Assembly (NCBI GenBank): GCA_013398055.1
Contig: VZRS01014861.1
Location: forward strand, 198,931 to 262,930
Length of the DNA stretch: 64,000 nucleotides
Direction of reading: 5' to 3'
DNA from: Ifrita kowaldi
Taxonomy: Eukaryota; Chordata; Aves; Passeriformes; Cinclosomatidae
Below are positions 12,484 to 25,300 of the stretch, piece after piece. The position numbers and the translations under genes were made by a program. The notes beneath the pieces are model-generated. The model was given only the letters and a program-made list of their open reading frames with translations. It was not told the origin of the DNA and made no database searches. Position 1 is the stretch's first letter. The number at the start of each line of letters is the position of its first letter.

Positions 12484-13137
12484 GGCAAATGTTTTCTTGT
12501 ATTTTGAGTTTTTAAACATAGTGTTTGTCAAGGACTAGTGATCTTGTAGCTGTAAGTTGTGATTCTGCTGAGGTACTAAGCATTCTCTGAGGGACTATTG
12601 AAAGGTGTTTTGAGTACATGAAGAATCTTAAATTCTTTTCCTCTCCAGGAATTTAAAATGTCTCCAAAATGTTCCAGGGGAAATGAAAAACTGTAATGCA
12701 TTTCATGCTTTGTGCTGTCCTACAACAGATAAATGCCCTGGGGTGGAGCATTTGAGTTCTTTCTACATGCTCAACTGTGTCTAATAATTACCCTGGAATT
12801 ATTTCATGGCTGAGGAGTTTACATTGGAGAGGATGTGTCTACTTGACACTGTTACTTTGCCAGCTCCAGATTATAATAAAGCCTTTCCTCTAGAGTTAAA
12901 AATAACCACTTTTCAGCTGGCTTTTGCACAGAAGTCTCACTGGGGCAGGACAGCCAGTGCAGTAGAACAGCATGCAGACCTTTTACCATGAGTCTTTTCG
13001 GGAAGTGGGAAGCTGTGGACATCCCACATGTGCTAGGGCATTACATGTGAGGTAAAGACCTGAACATTGCCTTGAGCAGGAAGGGGACTGTGGGGCATGT
13101 ACACTAAAACCTGTGTCAGGACCATAGTACCCCTTGC

Positions 13138-13935
13138 AGGATTTCATAGACTTGTTGAAATGTTGGTGGGAAGTGACCTCTGAAAGCCTCAAATCTAAAT
13201 TCCTCCTCAAAACAGGGCTGGAGCCTACACTGGATTGCACCAACCATGGCTCTGCTGCTGCCGTCTTGAACACCTCCAAGGGTGGAGATGCCACAGCCTG
13301 TCTGGTAGCCTGTTCCAGTCCTCTGGCACAGAAGTTTTTGTTAATGCTCAGTCGAATCTGCAAGAGACAGCTTGTGGACATTGCCTTGATCACTGCTGCT
13401 AATGAGAAGGCAACTTCATCACCTTTTTTAATGCCTTTGCATAGTGGGCTGCTATTAGGACCTGTCTTGACCTCATCATCCTCAGACCCAGCAAGCGTAA
13501 TGCCTTCAAGCTCTCCTCACAGGAGAAGTGCTCTGTGCCCTGAGTGTTTCAGCAGTTCACCTGCTGGATCCTGTCCAAAGTCTCCACCTTGAGCAGGAGG
13601 CTCAAACAGGTGCAGTTCCACCTGCACCAAGGAGAAGGGGTGATAGCTTTCCTTGATCTCGTGCATTATGAGGAATGGTGTGCCTCCTTTGTGGCAAGGG
13701 GGAACTGTTGTTTCATACTTAATCTTTCAAGATAACACTTGGGTCTTCCTCAGTAGGGCTGCTCTGCAGGCAGTTGGTTCCCAGCCTGAACTGACACATG
13801 GGGTTATTCCAGCTTGGTGCAGTGCTTTGCATGGCTCTGCAAAACTCAGGGAGGTTTCTCTTGGCCTCAAGTTTCCCAAGGTTCCACTGATCAAAGCACT
13901 GGTACTCAGTCTGTCAACCACCCCACCCAGTTTGG
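13138..13935 (-). mobile_element. CR1-type LINE copy, antisense, longer and old
   Basis: Read on the + strand it opens with a degraded 'tcatagacttgttgaaatg' start, then the 'cctccaagggtggagatgccacagcctgt' block, 'ctctcctcacaggagaag', and at the far end 'gtcaaccaccccacccagtttggtga', which matches the internal CR1 3' region. Several parts are diverged or missing. Frames across it are decayed reverse-transcriptase-element sequence, not a host gene. Confidence 0.8.
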
Positions 13936-14576
13936 TGATGCCTGAAAATCTCCAGAGGGAGTCTTCTGCCTCTCGTTCAGGCTTTTAGGACTCCCTTTCC
14001 ATGAGTAGAGAGGACACAGCCTTGGTCTGTGGGATCTATGGACTGACTAGACATCTTCTGGCACCTCTTCTGCTTTCCCACACCCACCCCTGGCAAAGCT
14101 GGCTGACGCAGCCAGTTCCTGCTGCAGCCTAGCTCCTGGCCTCTCCTTTCCCTGCTCTCCTCTCCCTGCATGTGCTGACACCAGTGTTTGGGGCAGGGTG
14201 GCAGACCAGGCTGGTGGGCGGATGTGGGATACACGCAGCCATCACAGATATTTTTGTCCCAGCTACAATTTTTCAGCTGTGAAGCAAAGCTGTCTCAGGC
14301 AGTGGAGCTGTGAGCAGAGCTGGGCTGTTGTCAGCTCTGGGTGACGATGCTTCACCTCCTGCCACTGCTCCCCACAAAGCACCAGGCAGTGACGGTCCCC
14401 CCTGCTCTGCTACCCTGGTGTGTGTGAGGCTGTGATGTATTCACCCCTCTCCAGCCAGGACAGGAGCACAGCACAGACGGTGACCTCGGGCAGAGGGACT
14501 GTAACTAACCCCCAGATGGGTTCTGGGCACAGCTGTTTGCAGAGTCAGTGTCTGCTGCTGGCCAAAAAGTACTTTG

Positions 14577-14642
14577 CTTTTTTTTCTGCTGTTGTTCTTT
14601 CTTGTTTTTTTGTTTGTTTTTTGTTTGGTTTTTTTTTTTTTA
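14577..14642. repeat. T-rich low-complexity tract
   Basis: Interrupted T runs with G spacers (TTTGTTTGTTTTTTG), ending in a 14-T block. Confidence 0.9.
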
Positions 14643-15430
14643 AGTCATGTGCTGCTTTCCTACTCCTGCTGTTGGCTCCCGAGGTCCCTCTTGCAGCAAT
14701 GTAAACACGGCTACTGTGTGTCCCCATGACTGCAGCCTGTAGCTCACAATGAGACAGCCAATGCCAATAGATGTATAATGAGCATTTAAAAAGCACTTAT
14801 TTTGTCATCCAATCATCCATCTTCCTCATTGTGTAAATATTTTTTGTTTCCACAACAAAATTACTTTAAAAGGAATGTTCACCAGGAAGAAAGAAAATTT
14901 TGATTCTGGTGATAAAATCAGGACAGTCAAAATGATTAATATGACACTGGGGAGAGCTCGCAAATGAGGCTTAATTTCTGTGGCAAAAAGACCTCGTGGA
15001 TACATCAGTGCTGTGTTGTGCCTGGAAATTTAGTGGCAGCTGGAAATTTGATGGTGACCTCTGATAAGTGAGAAAATGGTGAGGGTTTTAATGAATGACT
15101 TGAATAAGAAAATAATCCAGTTTGTGTGGTATTCTTCCTGATATTTGTTTTGCTATTAAGTTCAGTTAATGTGGTTCTCATTGTGTCATGATGATGGTGT
15201 TGACAGCACATCACGACATATGAGCATCGGGGCAGTTTGACTGTCAGGGAAGGGGACACATTGCTTCACACTCACGAGGTAGAGCAGGGAGGTGACTGTA
15301 ATAAGATGGCATTTGGAAGCCTTTGGCAGGAGACGTCAGAGATCATAAAGATAGAAAGAGTCCTAGTGAGCTTCTCTGCTCTCCTCTGTCAAACTGGCCA
15401 CAGGACCTAAATGAATTCCTTTCTGCACAA

Positions 15431-15500
15431 CTTTTTTTTTCCTTTATTTTTTTCTTCTTTTTTTCTTTCTTTTTTTCCTTTTTTTTCCCTTTTGTTTTTT
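15431..15500. repeat. Polypyrimidine (T/C) tract
   Basis: About 70 bases of almost pure T and C, with one A at 15446 and one G near the end. A low-complexity strand-asymmetric tract. Confidence 0.9.
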
Positions 15501-18500
15501 GGTGAGAAAAAATCAGTCTGTAATTATATCTAGAAAATAGGGATGGTAGAAGGCAGCTTTAACCAAAAAGTTTGGGAAAGTTACACTCATGGTTGATTAC
15601 ATTCATTGCAGTGTGTTCTTAGCCTTGCTTTATTAACTTGCAGTGTTTATTCTGTGGCTCTTGTATCTTTGCTGTGAGGTTTAGGAGCATTGCTTATGAA
15701 ATGTTGATTTTCCACGTGAGTATTTATAAACTATGTTTGAGTCACCTGTTAATCTTCCTCTTGTAAAACCAAAATAAGCTCCATGTTTCTGTCAGTATAA
15801 TGCACACTTTCAAGACCTTGTTCATTCTCAGTTTTTCCAGTTCAGTGTCCTCCTTCTTGGCTGTAACACCATGACTGCATTCACACTCCTGCTGGTAGCC
15901 ACTGCCCAGAGCTTCAGCAGAAGGCAATGGGAACCCATCTAGGCTGGTTTCCATCTGAAAAGCAGACCAACATGGAATAGATCAGGAAACCTTGACGGTC
16001 AGTGGGCTACCCGTGAGAGCTTATGCTTTCCATTGGAAGAAGTCCCAAACCCTGTCAAAGGCAAAGCAACGCTTTTTTATTTAGAGCAATAAGGGCTGTA
16101 TAAAAGCTGTTCCTTTCTTCATTCATAATATTGCAGTTGATTAAAACCTCAGGTTTCCAGTCCCTTCTGGTACCTTCAGCGTTTTCCAGGGAAAGCTGAG
16201 CAAATTAGCCAGTCACAGCCCAGTCACTTTTCTTGGTTATCTTGTAGAGCCTCCTTCAATATAACCCCCCCAAGGATCCCCAAGTCAAAGGCTGAAAACC
16301 TGTGAGCTAAAATACACAGGAAGGCAACACAAAAGGCACATGCTGACTATTTTTCCTAAGAGCATATTCAGTGCTTGGGTAACCATCTCAGTAAGTCTCA
16401 ACCAATGCCTTCAGATCCCTGCAGTTTGTCCAGATTCTATGGTCTGTGCATCAGGAGGGAGGTGGAGTAATCCCTGAATAACCTTGACTAATGCCATAAT
16501 GAACTAACGGCAGCTTTTGGAAGCTCTTCAGTACAGTAAAATCACCCTTGATCCTTTATCTGGGGCTTTGTGAACACAAAATTTCTTAACTGATATAGAA
16601 CATCCTGTTAGACTTTCCAGAAGCAACTCAGATATTTGTGATGGAAGTCATAAAGGTATAGAGATGCTTTGTTTCTTGTCAGTTTTGTGGGAGTTGTGTT
16701 TCACTTCTTGTACAGATCTGTAGCCATCTCTACAGTGTTATAACACTCACATCCCTTTAGCCCCTTGGCTAATGGGAACAACACCATTCTTCCAGAGCAG
16801 AAAGGGAACTGAATATGTGACTGTATCTCAGTCACTTCACTGCAAATTCTACTAGCTTGGTTCCAGGTGCCGAAAAGCTGATCAAAACCTCTCGACTCTC
16901 CAGTGAAGCAGATGAAAGATGTTTCCCACTCAGTGCTTAGCTAAAGGGATTGCAACAAACAGTGAAGCAGCAGAATGAACTTTTGGATTGAACTCACTGG
17001 CACACTACTTGGGTTTCCAGGTACAAACATCCACAAGAAAAGATATGTATTTTTAAAATACCTTTTTTCAACACGAAAAGTATCCCAAGGTCCCTTCACA
17101 GCATTACCTCAAGTAGAAAAATCCATCAAACAAAATATTCAATCGATCCCTTTTAATCATATGATCAAAGTATTTTATCATAGCAAATTGAACAAGCATC
17201 TAAAATGAGAGATGAAGAGCAATCAGCACAACAAAGAAATTACTTTGATCTGGGAGGGAACAGGGAGGTTTGGGTGAGAAAGCTGTGGTGGAGAAGTCTT
17301 CTTCACTGAGGGGTTGTGTTAAGGTAAGAGGAAGAGCAGATGCTGGGAGCCCCAGAGGGGAGCAGAGGATGATTTGGCCTATGTGATGTGGTGGGTTCTG
17401 AAGGTCAGGAGAAGGTATTTGATGCTGTGGTACAAACTTCTGCACTGGGGGAAGAGCAGCAGTTAGACCAGGAGATGGCTGAGATTTCTTTCAGGAGAGG
17501 TAGACAAAGAACAAAGAAGTATTTTTCTTCATCAGATTTGGCTTAGAAAGGAATGGGAAGGACAGGAACATTTAGAAGACAGAGCTGCTGCCAGAGTCTC
17601 TGTAAAATTAATTAGTAGATCTCACCTTATTTTCTACATTCGTCAACAGGCCAGAGAGGAAATGAGTGGGATTATTTTAAAGCAATTTTCACTCCAACAT
17701 GTGTATTTTCCAGAAAGATAGTAAAGAAAATATAACATGCCAGACTTGATGGGATCCTTTGTTTTGTGAAATGTGGCAATTTACTTTTACATTGGACTTC
17801 ATATTTCCCCAGTAGGTGCAGCAAACTACTCAAACTGTGGAAGGATATTTACTGTTTAAAGAAGTCCTTGGACAGCTCAGCAAACTTTGCCTTGTTTCTC
17901 TGTCCAAGAGCTATATATAGTCTTTGCTTAATCAAGGTCTCAGATGTTGTGTGAGCAGAGCTAAATATTTTCAAGAGTATACAAAAGATAACTCCAGCCA
18001 TTTTGCTTTGCTAGAACCTGTGTTTGTCTAATTGTGTAGTAACCAAGGAAAGAGAAACTACTGTAAAGGCACATTGATTTGTGCTGTTTCTTAGTCCGAA
18101 ACTAACAGAGACAAGCAGATAAAAAACTATGCATCTTAAAAACTTTTAGACTCATAACATCTCTGCAAAGCTGCTTAATTACCTTTCAGGCTACCTTGTT
18201 CTTTACCTCAAGATAAAACCAATGCCTATAGTTATACTGCATATGACTCTATTGGGCTTGACCTAACTATGATCTACAAATGCTATGACAATAGCAATAT
18301 TCTCTAGTCATGGGAGGAGAATAGAAAATTCATCTGTCTGAAAAAACTCATCTGACAGTGAAATCTGACAGTGAATGCCAACAACTACCCTGAGTAAAGT
18401 GCCTTTTTCTCAGCTGAAATTTGACCAGGAACCTCAGGGATAGGAAACCCTCTCCTGAAAAACTCATTGAAAGGTGTTTAATGACTCAGAGTAATTAAGG

Positions 18501-19004
18501 GTCTGTTTCCATTTCTGCTGGTGCATAGGCAATAGGAAATGACCAAACGGGGAGCCCCTCTACCCTTTGTTCCCCCTCTCCAAACTATCAGACCAGAGAA
18601 GGATTGGTGGGACAGGAAGGTGCCCTGACAGCCGGGCATTAGGAAAATGACAGCTATGGGCAGCTTTGTGGGTGAGGATCAGGATCCGCAATTTAAAATG
18701 GAAAAGAAACAGATTTCTGCATACTATGTGGGGGACTTGAGATAGAAAAGACAGGAGGGTTTTGAATGGGTTAGGGGTGAGTTTAGTCTCTGGTGCTGTT
18801 CTCTTGTCCATGCACCTCCTCTGGCAAACTTGCCTCTTGCCCTCTCACTTGGAAAATACCTCCTGACACAAAAATCGCATTAACATGAGGCACAGGGCAG
18901 TGTAAGAGACAGCCCTGAGCCAAAGCCATCAGCTGTCGTTCAGTTAAAGAAAACAGGGACCTCAGAGGAACCTGAGCAGGGCTTTCACACTGGTGTCGGA
19001 TTGA

Positions 19005-19345
19005 GTGGCTCGGTTTAAAACACAGACAGCTCAGAGGCCAGGCAGCAGCTCCAGCACAGCCNCTCCAGTTGGCGGCAGCCGTGCCCGGCACCCCTGGGGT
19101 GGGCAGCGCGGCCGCCGCTCCGCAGCGCAGGGACCGCCGCCGGCCGCCCCCAAGATGCTGTTTTGGCACACGCAGCCGGAGCACTACAACCAGCACTCGA
19201 CCGGCAGCTACCTGCGGTGAGTCCCGGGCGGCGACAGCCCTGACACGGGGTGGGTGTTCGGTCGGGTGCCCCCGTCCCGCGGCCGCCCGCCCGCTGGGTT
19301 CCCCGGCGGCACTGCCGGTGCCTCGCCGCGCCGCTCCCTCCGTCT
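19005..19345 (+). promoter_or_regulatory. TFCP2L1: CpG-rich promoter/5' UTR region of TFCP2L1
   Basis: Dense CpG from about 19070 to 19345 (for example GCGCGGCCGCCGCTCCGCAG), with a second cluster at 19485-19530, in otherwise AT-richer DNA. It surrounds the first coding exon, as expected for a CpG-island promoter. A TTTAAA-type box at 19014-19019 lies about 140 bp before the ATG and might position a start near 19045, but the transcription start cannot be read from sequence. Base 19062 is an unresolved n. Confidence 0.75.
19155..19216 (+). CDS. TFCP2L1: TFCP2L1 coding exon 1 (residues 1-21, phase 2 end)
   Basis: The start is the ATG at 19155, in a fair Kozak context (A at -3). It is the first ATG in its frame after an in-frame TGA at 19002-19004, so no N-terminal extension from AUG is possible within this exon. 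The exon ends inside Arg21 (CG|GTGAGT). Reading on into the intron meets TGA at 19218, so retention would truncate at once. The encoded [14 protein letters not shown] start is diagnostic for TFCP2L1. Confidence 0.96.
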
Positions 19346-22300
19346 GGGAGACCTCTTTCCTTTTCTCCTTTCTCTTTTTCCTTCTTTATTTTTTTAGCGC
19401 CTCGTTAGACAGCTCTCTGCAGAGTTGCTTTATTGTTTGTGCCGGGTTCCCTCTTCTCCGGGCTGGGGTAGCGCAGCTCCAAGGGAGGAGGTGCGGCAGC
19501 GGCGGAGCGCTGTCAAAAGTCTGCGGAAAACTCCTGTTGGCAAATTGAGAAGGCACCCAATTTTCTGGGAATGGGATTTCTTTCTCTGCTTTTTGGGATG
19601 ATGTGTGAAAAGCGCAGAATTTCACTTTCTGAACTTGCCTAAACCAGCTTTTTCCTGCCTCCGCACAGTTGCATTTAATTAAATGTGCCTAATTTAAGTA
19701 CAAGGGCTGCTAAACAATAGTCTGTGACATGTGTAGCACAAACCCGTGTTTCCTCCCTCCAAACGATGTCAAAGCAGGCAACTTTGGGAGTTCCCTTTTT
19801 GCTGGGTGCTTGTGAATTATTTGCTTTCTGAAGATGTAAAGCTCAGCCGTCAGCTGGTGTCGATTGCTGGAGTGCGATTTTTCTGAATTGTGGCAGTGGA
19901 GAACCTGGCTGTGGCCCAAGAACCCTGACTTTCAAATGTACCCCCAAATAACCGCTCTTGAGAGAACATTGAGTTTGTCTGGGGAAGCACTTCGAACGCA
20001 GATAATGCTTCCCTTTCAAGGAGACACGCTATCTTGACTATTCCTGCTGCCTATCAGTGTACTTGCAAAGGAATTTTATTTTGGACTAAATAATAATCTC
20101 CCATTATCAAATGATACAATACTGGGAGATTCTTGCCTTCTGGCAGCTTTTCCACTTCTTCATACAAGATTCTTCATCTCCTCCCTCTATGTCAATAACT
20201 CAGTTTCACAACGTGTATGTGGCAAAAGTCTTGTTCCCTCTTGCTTTGCTCTTGCAAATCTGATTAGTTTAGGACAGTGAAAATGGTAGTAAGCAGAGGA
20301 GCATGAGCATTGGTGCTTATGCATATTCTCCATTAGAGAGTGTTTATAGTGCTCAGGCTGCTTTCTTAACTCTATGGATTTGTAGCAGGAGTGCTACAAG
20401 ATCATCAGGTCTGGGTCAGGCTTGACTCTGCAATTTAAATTCCTTTTAATGGGCCAGAAAACACATTTGCTTATTTTTACTGGCTTGATGCTAGCTGGGG
20501 GATAAAGGATACCTATTCTGTCAGGAAGGCTGCCAGTATGGAGTTGACCTGTTGGTGTTTTAGGAACAAACTTCTGCTTTAGTGAGTATCTGCCTGTGTG
20601 ACCATGGTGGGTTTGATCTGGGATTAAAATCCCTACAACCACTTTTATGGCAACAATGCCCTCAGGTGTTTCAGGGAAGGTTGGTTGAACAAAACCCTTG
20701 GTTTTTTATGTAGAGATGGCTAATTCTGGCCGATTCACTTTCCTTGAGAATGTGTCAAGACATGCATTTCTAACGGGCATTTTTCTGCTGAGCGATGGCT
20801 TTCTGAAGGCTTTCCGTGCCCCCTTGTACTGACTGCACAAGAAACTGAAATAGTACAATACTTGAAGTTGCTGTAAGAAAAGTTTGTATAAGTTATATTT
20901 TGCAGAGATCAAGAGCTTTCTGTGTATCCGAGACATCCGTGTAAGTTCTGCTGTACCTCAGTGGTATTTGTAGCTAGAGCAAGATGATACTACAGAAGAA
21001 TTCTTGTAAATCTTCATTCATTTTTTATGAAAACCCAGTACGTGTTTTACTCTCTGGTCTGTCAGCTGACTGAACTCTCAAATAGCTTTCTCTTTTCCCA
21101 GGTATGCAAACTAACTGTTATTTAAGACCAGAACTGTAAATCTTTAGCATAAGGGTGAAACTTGGGAGAGTTTTAAGGAGTTCAGCTTTTTTTTTTTAAA
21201 GGATAGTAACTGTTGTAAAACCGTGTTTCCCCCTAAACTTGATTTGCAGCTCTTGAGTGAAGAGTTGAATAAATATCGTGATGGCTTATATACTTAAAAA
21301 TTCTTTTGACCTCATTCTGAGTTCCAAACACTTGTAATAGGGCCGAATGTTTAAGAAGGTCTTTACCCAAAGCGACAATACCACAGGCCAATAGTTCAAA
21401 TGCTCTAGGAATAAAAATGGGATTGACTTGTATGGCTTCGTCGGAGCTTTAATATGGTGAAGCTTTCCAGAAACCAAGTCATGGATTCCTCCATGCTTAC
21501 AGCCTTCAGCGATCAGACAGCTGTGCTGGCAGGTGTAGGGGTGCAAAGAGACTGATGTGAATACGGTATTTAAATTTTGACTTCCGCTTGCCTAAATTTC
21601 CTCAACTGTTTCAGGTGAATAGGTGTACAAATTCCTCACCCCTAACTGTTAAACCCAGGCCGGATTTTGTGCACGGTTTCTGCCGAACTGCAGAAGTTTT
21701 TGGGCGCTGGAGTTTTTGACCTGTTTTCATCTGTAAAGTCACAGGCATTCCGAGAGCACTGTGCAGATGAGAGGGTTAGAAGCAAATGTTGGCATCCGGG
21801 CTGAGTGAGATGACTCCGGAGCAGGATCAGATCCTGCATGTGTGTGGAGCAATGCTATCTATGTCAGAAATCTACTGCAGGCATTTCTGTCACTTCATTA
21901 CTGTAGTAAATCATCACTAAGGAAAAAAACCCTCTCTGTGGCAGCAGTTAGGCAAGAGCTGTGATTATGTCAGTAATGCCAGGAAGCAAATGGGGCTGGA
22001 TGCCTTCGAGTGGGTGATAATATGGAGGGCGTGGGGCTGGAAGAGAGAATGGAAACAGAGATGGGTGTTTCTTTTCTCCTGCCTGCGTCTGAAACGGCAC
22101 AGTTTGCTCTCCGGCATTGTTTCCCCGTAAATAGGAGTACCTGTGTTTGAACCGGGCACTTGAGCAGTTTACTCTAAACTGCTGCACTGTTTCACTGATG
22201 ACCTGGGTAGCCTTCAAGGTTGTGGGTGCTATGAGTGGATCATTAACTGAACAGGCAAGGAAAAAATTCTTAATGCCCTTTTCAGGGTGCGTGCCTGTAC

Positions 22301-25300
22301 ATGCTGGATGGCTTTTCTTGAAGCATTTTGTGTATGGGATTGTCAAAAGGAGCAGAACTGCAGCCTGTGTAAAGGGAATCCCGAGTCTTCACACATCTGG
22401 AAGAAATAGTGGAGAAAAAGAATCACTTACTCTGAATTGTTACCGTGTTCAGCATAATCCTCCTAATTTGGAAGGGTATTAATATTTTAAGTAGGTGGGC
22501 ACAATGATCAGCAGTGCTAGTGGCATAGGAAAGGCTAATGTGGTTCTTCAGTATCAGACAGGCTGAGATAAGGATGCTTATTCCTGACATCTGATTTTGT
22601 ACTAATCAACCGATCATTTGTTGAGCTCTCAGCCTTGCAAATACCAGTTCTGCCTGGGGATTAGTGTGCGTTGGGATGAGCCTGGGACTAAATCGGCAGG
22701 CAGGTCAGTATCAACATTCTGTAAAGAAGTGGGAACTAGGGCTGTGTGTGGGTCCTAGTGAAGCTGCTGCCACACACCTGTGTGTGCATTTGTGAAGGTA
22801 GCCCAGTGCTGACTTAAGAGCTGTGTGATTCCTTGGGTCCAGGTTTATTAGAATGCAGGGAGGTATTATGAGCCAATTAATCCAGCAGTTCATGCCATCA
22901 TTTACCTGAACATCTCCTTTTTACACCAGAGCTGTGTCTGCTTCTCACCCGTGGCTGCTACTTGAAGACATTTTACTAATCTGACATTCAGCTGTCAAAG
23001 TGCCCTTTCTTGCATTTTTTTTTCTGAAAGGTTTTCATCTGGGAACCTGAGAACTCTTAATCAAATGTACGTCCACAAGGATGAAGAATCTATTTTTGAT
23101 GGTTTTTTTCCTTATCAAGAAGACTGCTTAACTGAAAAGTAAATCTGATTTATTTCTTTAAAACTTACAATAATTCTCAGACGTACTCTGTTTCACCAAT
23201 GCTACGTTCTTTTGTGTGCAGTGCTGATATCCTAGAGGCAGAAGTTGCCTGATTACATTAAACAGGCCAAATTCTTCCTCTTTTAGCCATTTTAACCCAG
23301 CGTTTCTCCAGAGATCACCCCCATTATCTCAGATCGTGAGAACCAAATGCAGATTGAAGCTAGGACGGTCTATAAGCTCTTTGCAACTGACTGTGTATGA
23401 ATTGTACATTGCAGAGATGTCCTTGCGCTGCCCATCTTCAAGCAGGAAGAGCCACAGCTGTCTCCTGAGAACGATGCCAAACTGCCACCCTTTCAGTATG
23501 TCCTCTGCACAGCCACCTCACCCGCCGTGAAACTGCACGAGGAAACCCTGACCTACCTCAACCAAGGTAGGGTTTGCAGTACACTGGAGGAGAGGGTATT
23601 TCCTGGGAACAATTAATGAGATTTTATCCCATACTTTACCTTACCGGGAGGGCAGCGGGATGGGAAAAGAGGGATAGAAGTGGGGAAGGGGGGTGGAGGA
23701 AAGGAGGAATATTTAATTTTCCACATTTAGATACCAGATTATCAACTATTTTAAAGTAATGAAGTACCACTGATTTAACTGTTGACTTAAACCAGTGTTA
23801 CAGCTTGCACAGGTCCCTGTGGTAAAGTACTGGCTTGATCTCAGACAGCTTAAGCTGCAGCCTCCTGCCTTCACCTCACAAGGCCAGATTGATGAAGCAG
23901 ATGGGCCAGCTTGGACTGGGGAGGGCTCTTACTGCAAGTCCCCCGGCACTGCTGGAGGCATAGCCACAGGATGAATTAGCAGGTATCCAAGGGCTGCTCT
24001 GGGCAGTGACTTCTCTCCCACAGGCAGGCTGATGTGGCTTTGCTCAGTGCCTAACTTGACAAGTTGCCAGGGTTCAGTGCAGCAAGGTCCTCTATAACTG
24101 ACCTCCCAGACTAGTTCATACTCCTGGATAAACAAACACTGTGTTTCTCTGTGTTCTCTTCTTTTCCCTCCTTTGGCAGCATTTGTGCAGGCACATCTGT
24201 GGTTGGTGTTTGGCTGTCACTTTGCAGCACCTCCTGTGCGTGGGTCTTGAGGGAATCAGACCTCTCCATGTACAAATTACGCTAAAACACGCTTAGGTTC
24301 ATTTTCTGCTAGGCTGCAAAAAAGGGCCTAACAACAAGCTGCAGGCTGTCTGCCCTCTCACTGAGATCCTCTTCTGCCTCAGGATACTGCCCCAGCTCTT
24401 TAAGCTTCATGCACTGAGTAGGATGCTCACTTGGGTACCTCCCTGGGTAGGTTTCTCTTAGTGCTGGTAGACACTGGAGCCCTGACCTCCCTTGGACTCT
24501 GACCTCAGGTGCAGCTGGTTGCTGGATCTGTGTTGGGAGCTGGTAGACCCATAGAACCCCCACAGAAAGATCAGTGAAGTACTGCAGGCTCCACCCAAGG
24601 AGCCAGGTATTTCCTGTCACGTAAGCTGGCACTGTTGTATCTCTCAGGATCAAAAGATGCTTGGGATATGTGACTGTGTCATCTCAGTTTATCCATCTAA
24701 ACACAGCAGATCACAGGAGGTGGCAATGGGGTGTATCAGTTGTGAGATTTAGATGAATCTTCTTATGAAACACAGTTCTTTCCTGTATTGGAATAAAAGA
24801 TTTTTTTTAATGAAAATCTGTTGACGGCCAAATGTTTTAGCATACGTGAAGCAGTGCCTACTTTTTTACCTTGGCAGTGGAAAAAATTAGACAACTCTTA
24901 ACACAGTACCATGAGTTTTTAAAAAAAACCTGTGTGACTGGAGCAGTCCACGTTTTCCTTTGCAGTAATAGTCTTATTACTGCCTTTTAGATAGACCATG
25001 CTGTGTTAGGCTTTGTCCTGCTTACCATTGCAAGGAGTTGTCTACTGCTGCATCTTGGCATTTCTTGGATATTGTCCCTTTCATCCCACAAGGTGGGATG
25101 TGTCTTTGCAGAATACCCCCTGAAGAGCATGAAGCTGGGCTGGCCTGGAGGACCAAAGCAGGGGGTGAGGCTGGCAGGAGCTGTGCAGAGGGGCAGGGCT
25201 GGGAAGCTGGGGTGTCTAGTTTCTGTTAGTGGGTTATTGGTGAGAACATTGCCATGGGTTAAAAAGAGATGAGATTTTAAAGTCTCTGTCAGAAAACTAA

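Larger units (their letters stand above)
13940..19000. other. Non-coding DNA immediately upstream of the promoter
   Basis: About 5 kb with T-rich and polypyrimidine tracts and no recognisable exon or element. It is presumed proximal regulatory and spacer DNA of TFCP2L1. Confidence 0.75.

Noticed and set aside
1..19000. 3' exons of CLASP1, which lies upstream of TFCP2L1 in mammals
   Set aside because: No CLASP1-like coding block seen on the + strand; in human the gap is about 50 kb by recall, so it likely lies beyond the left edge.
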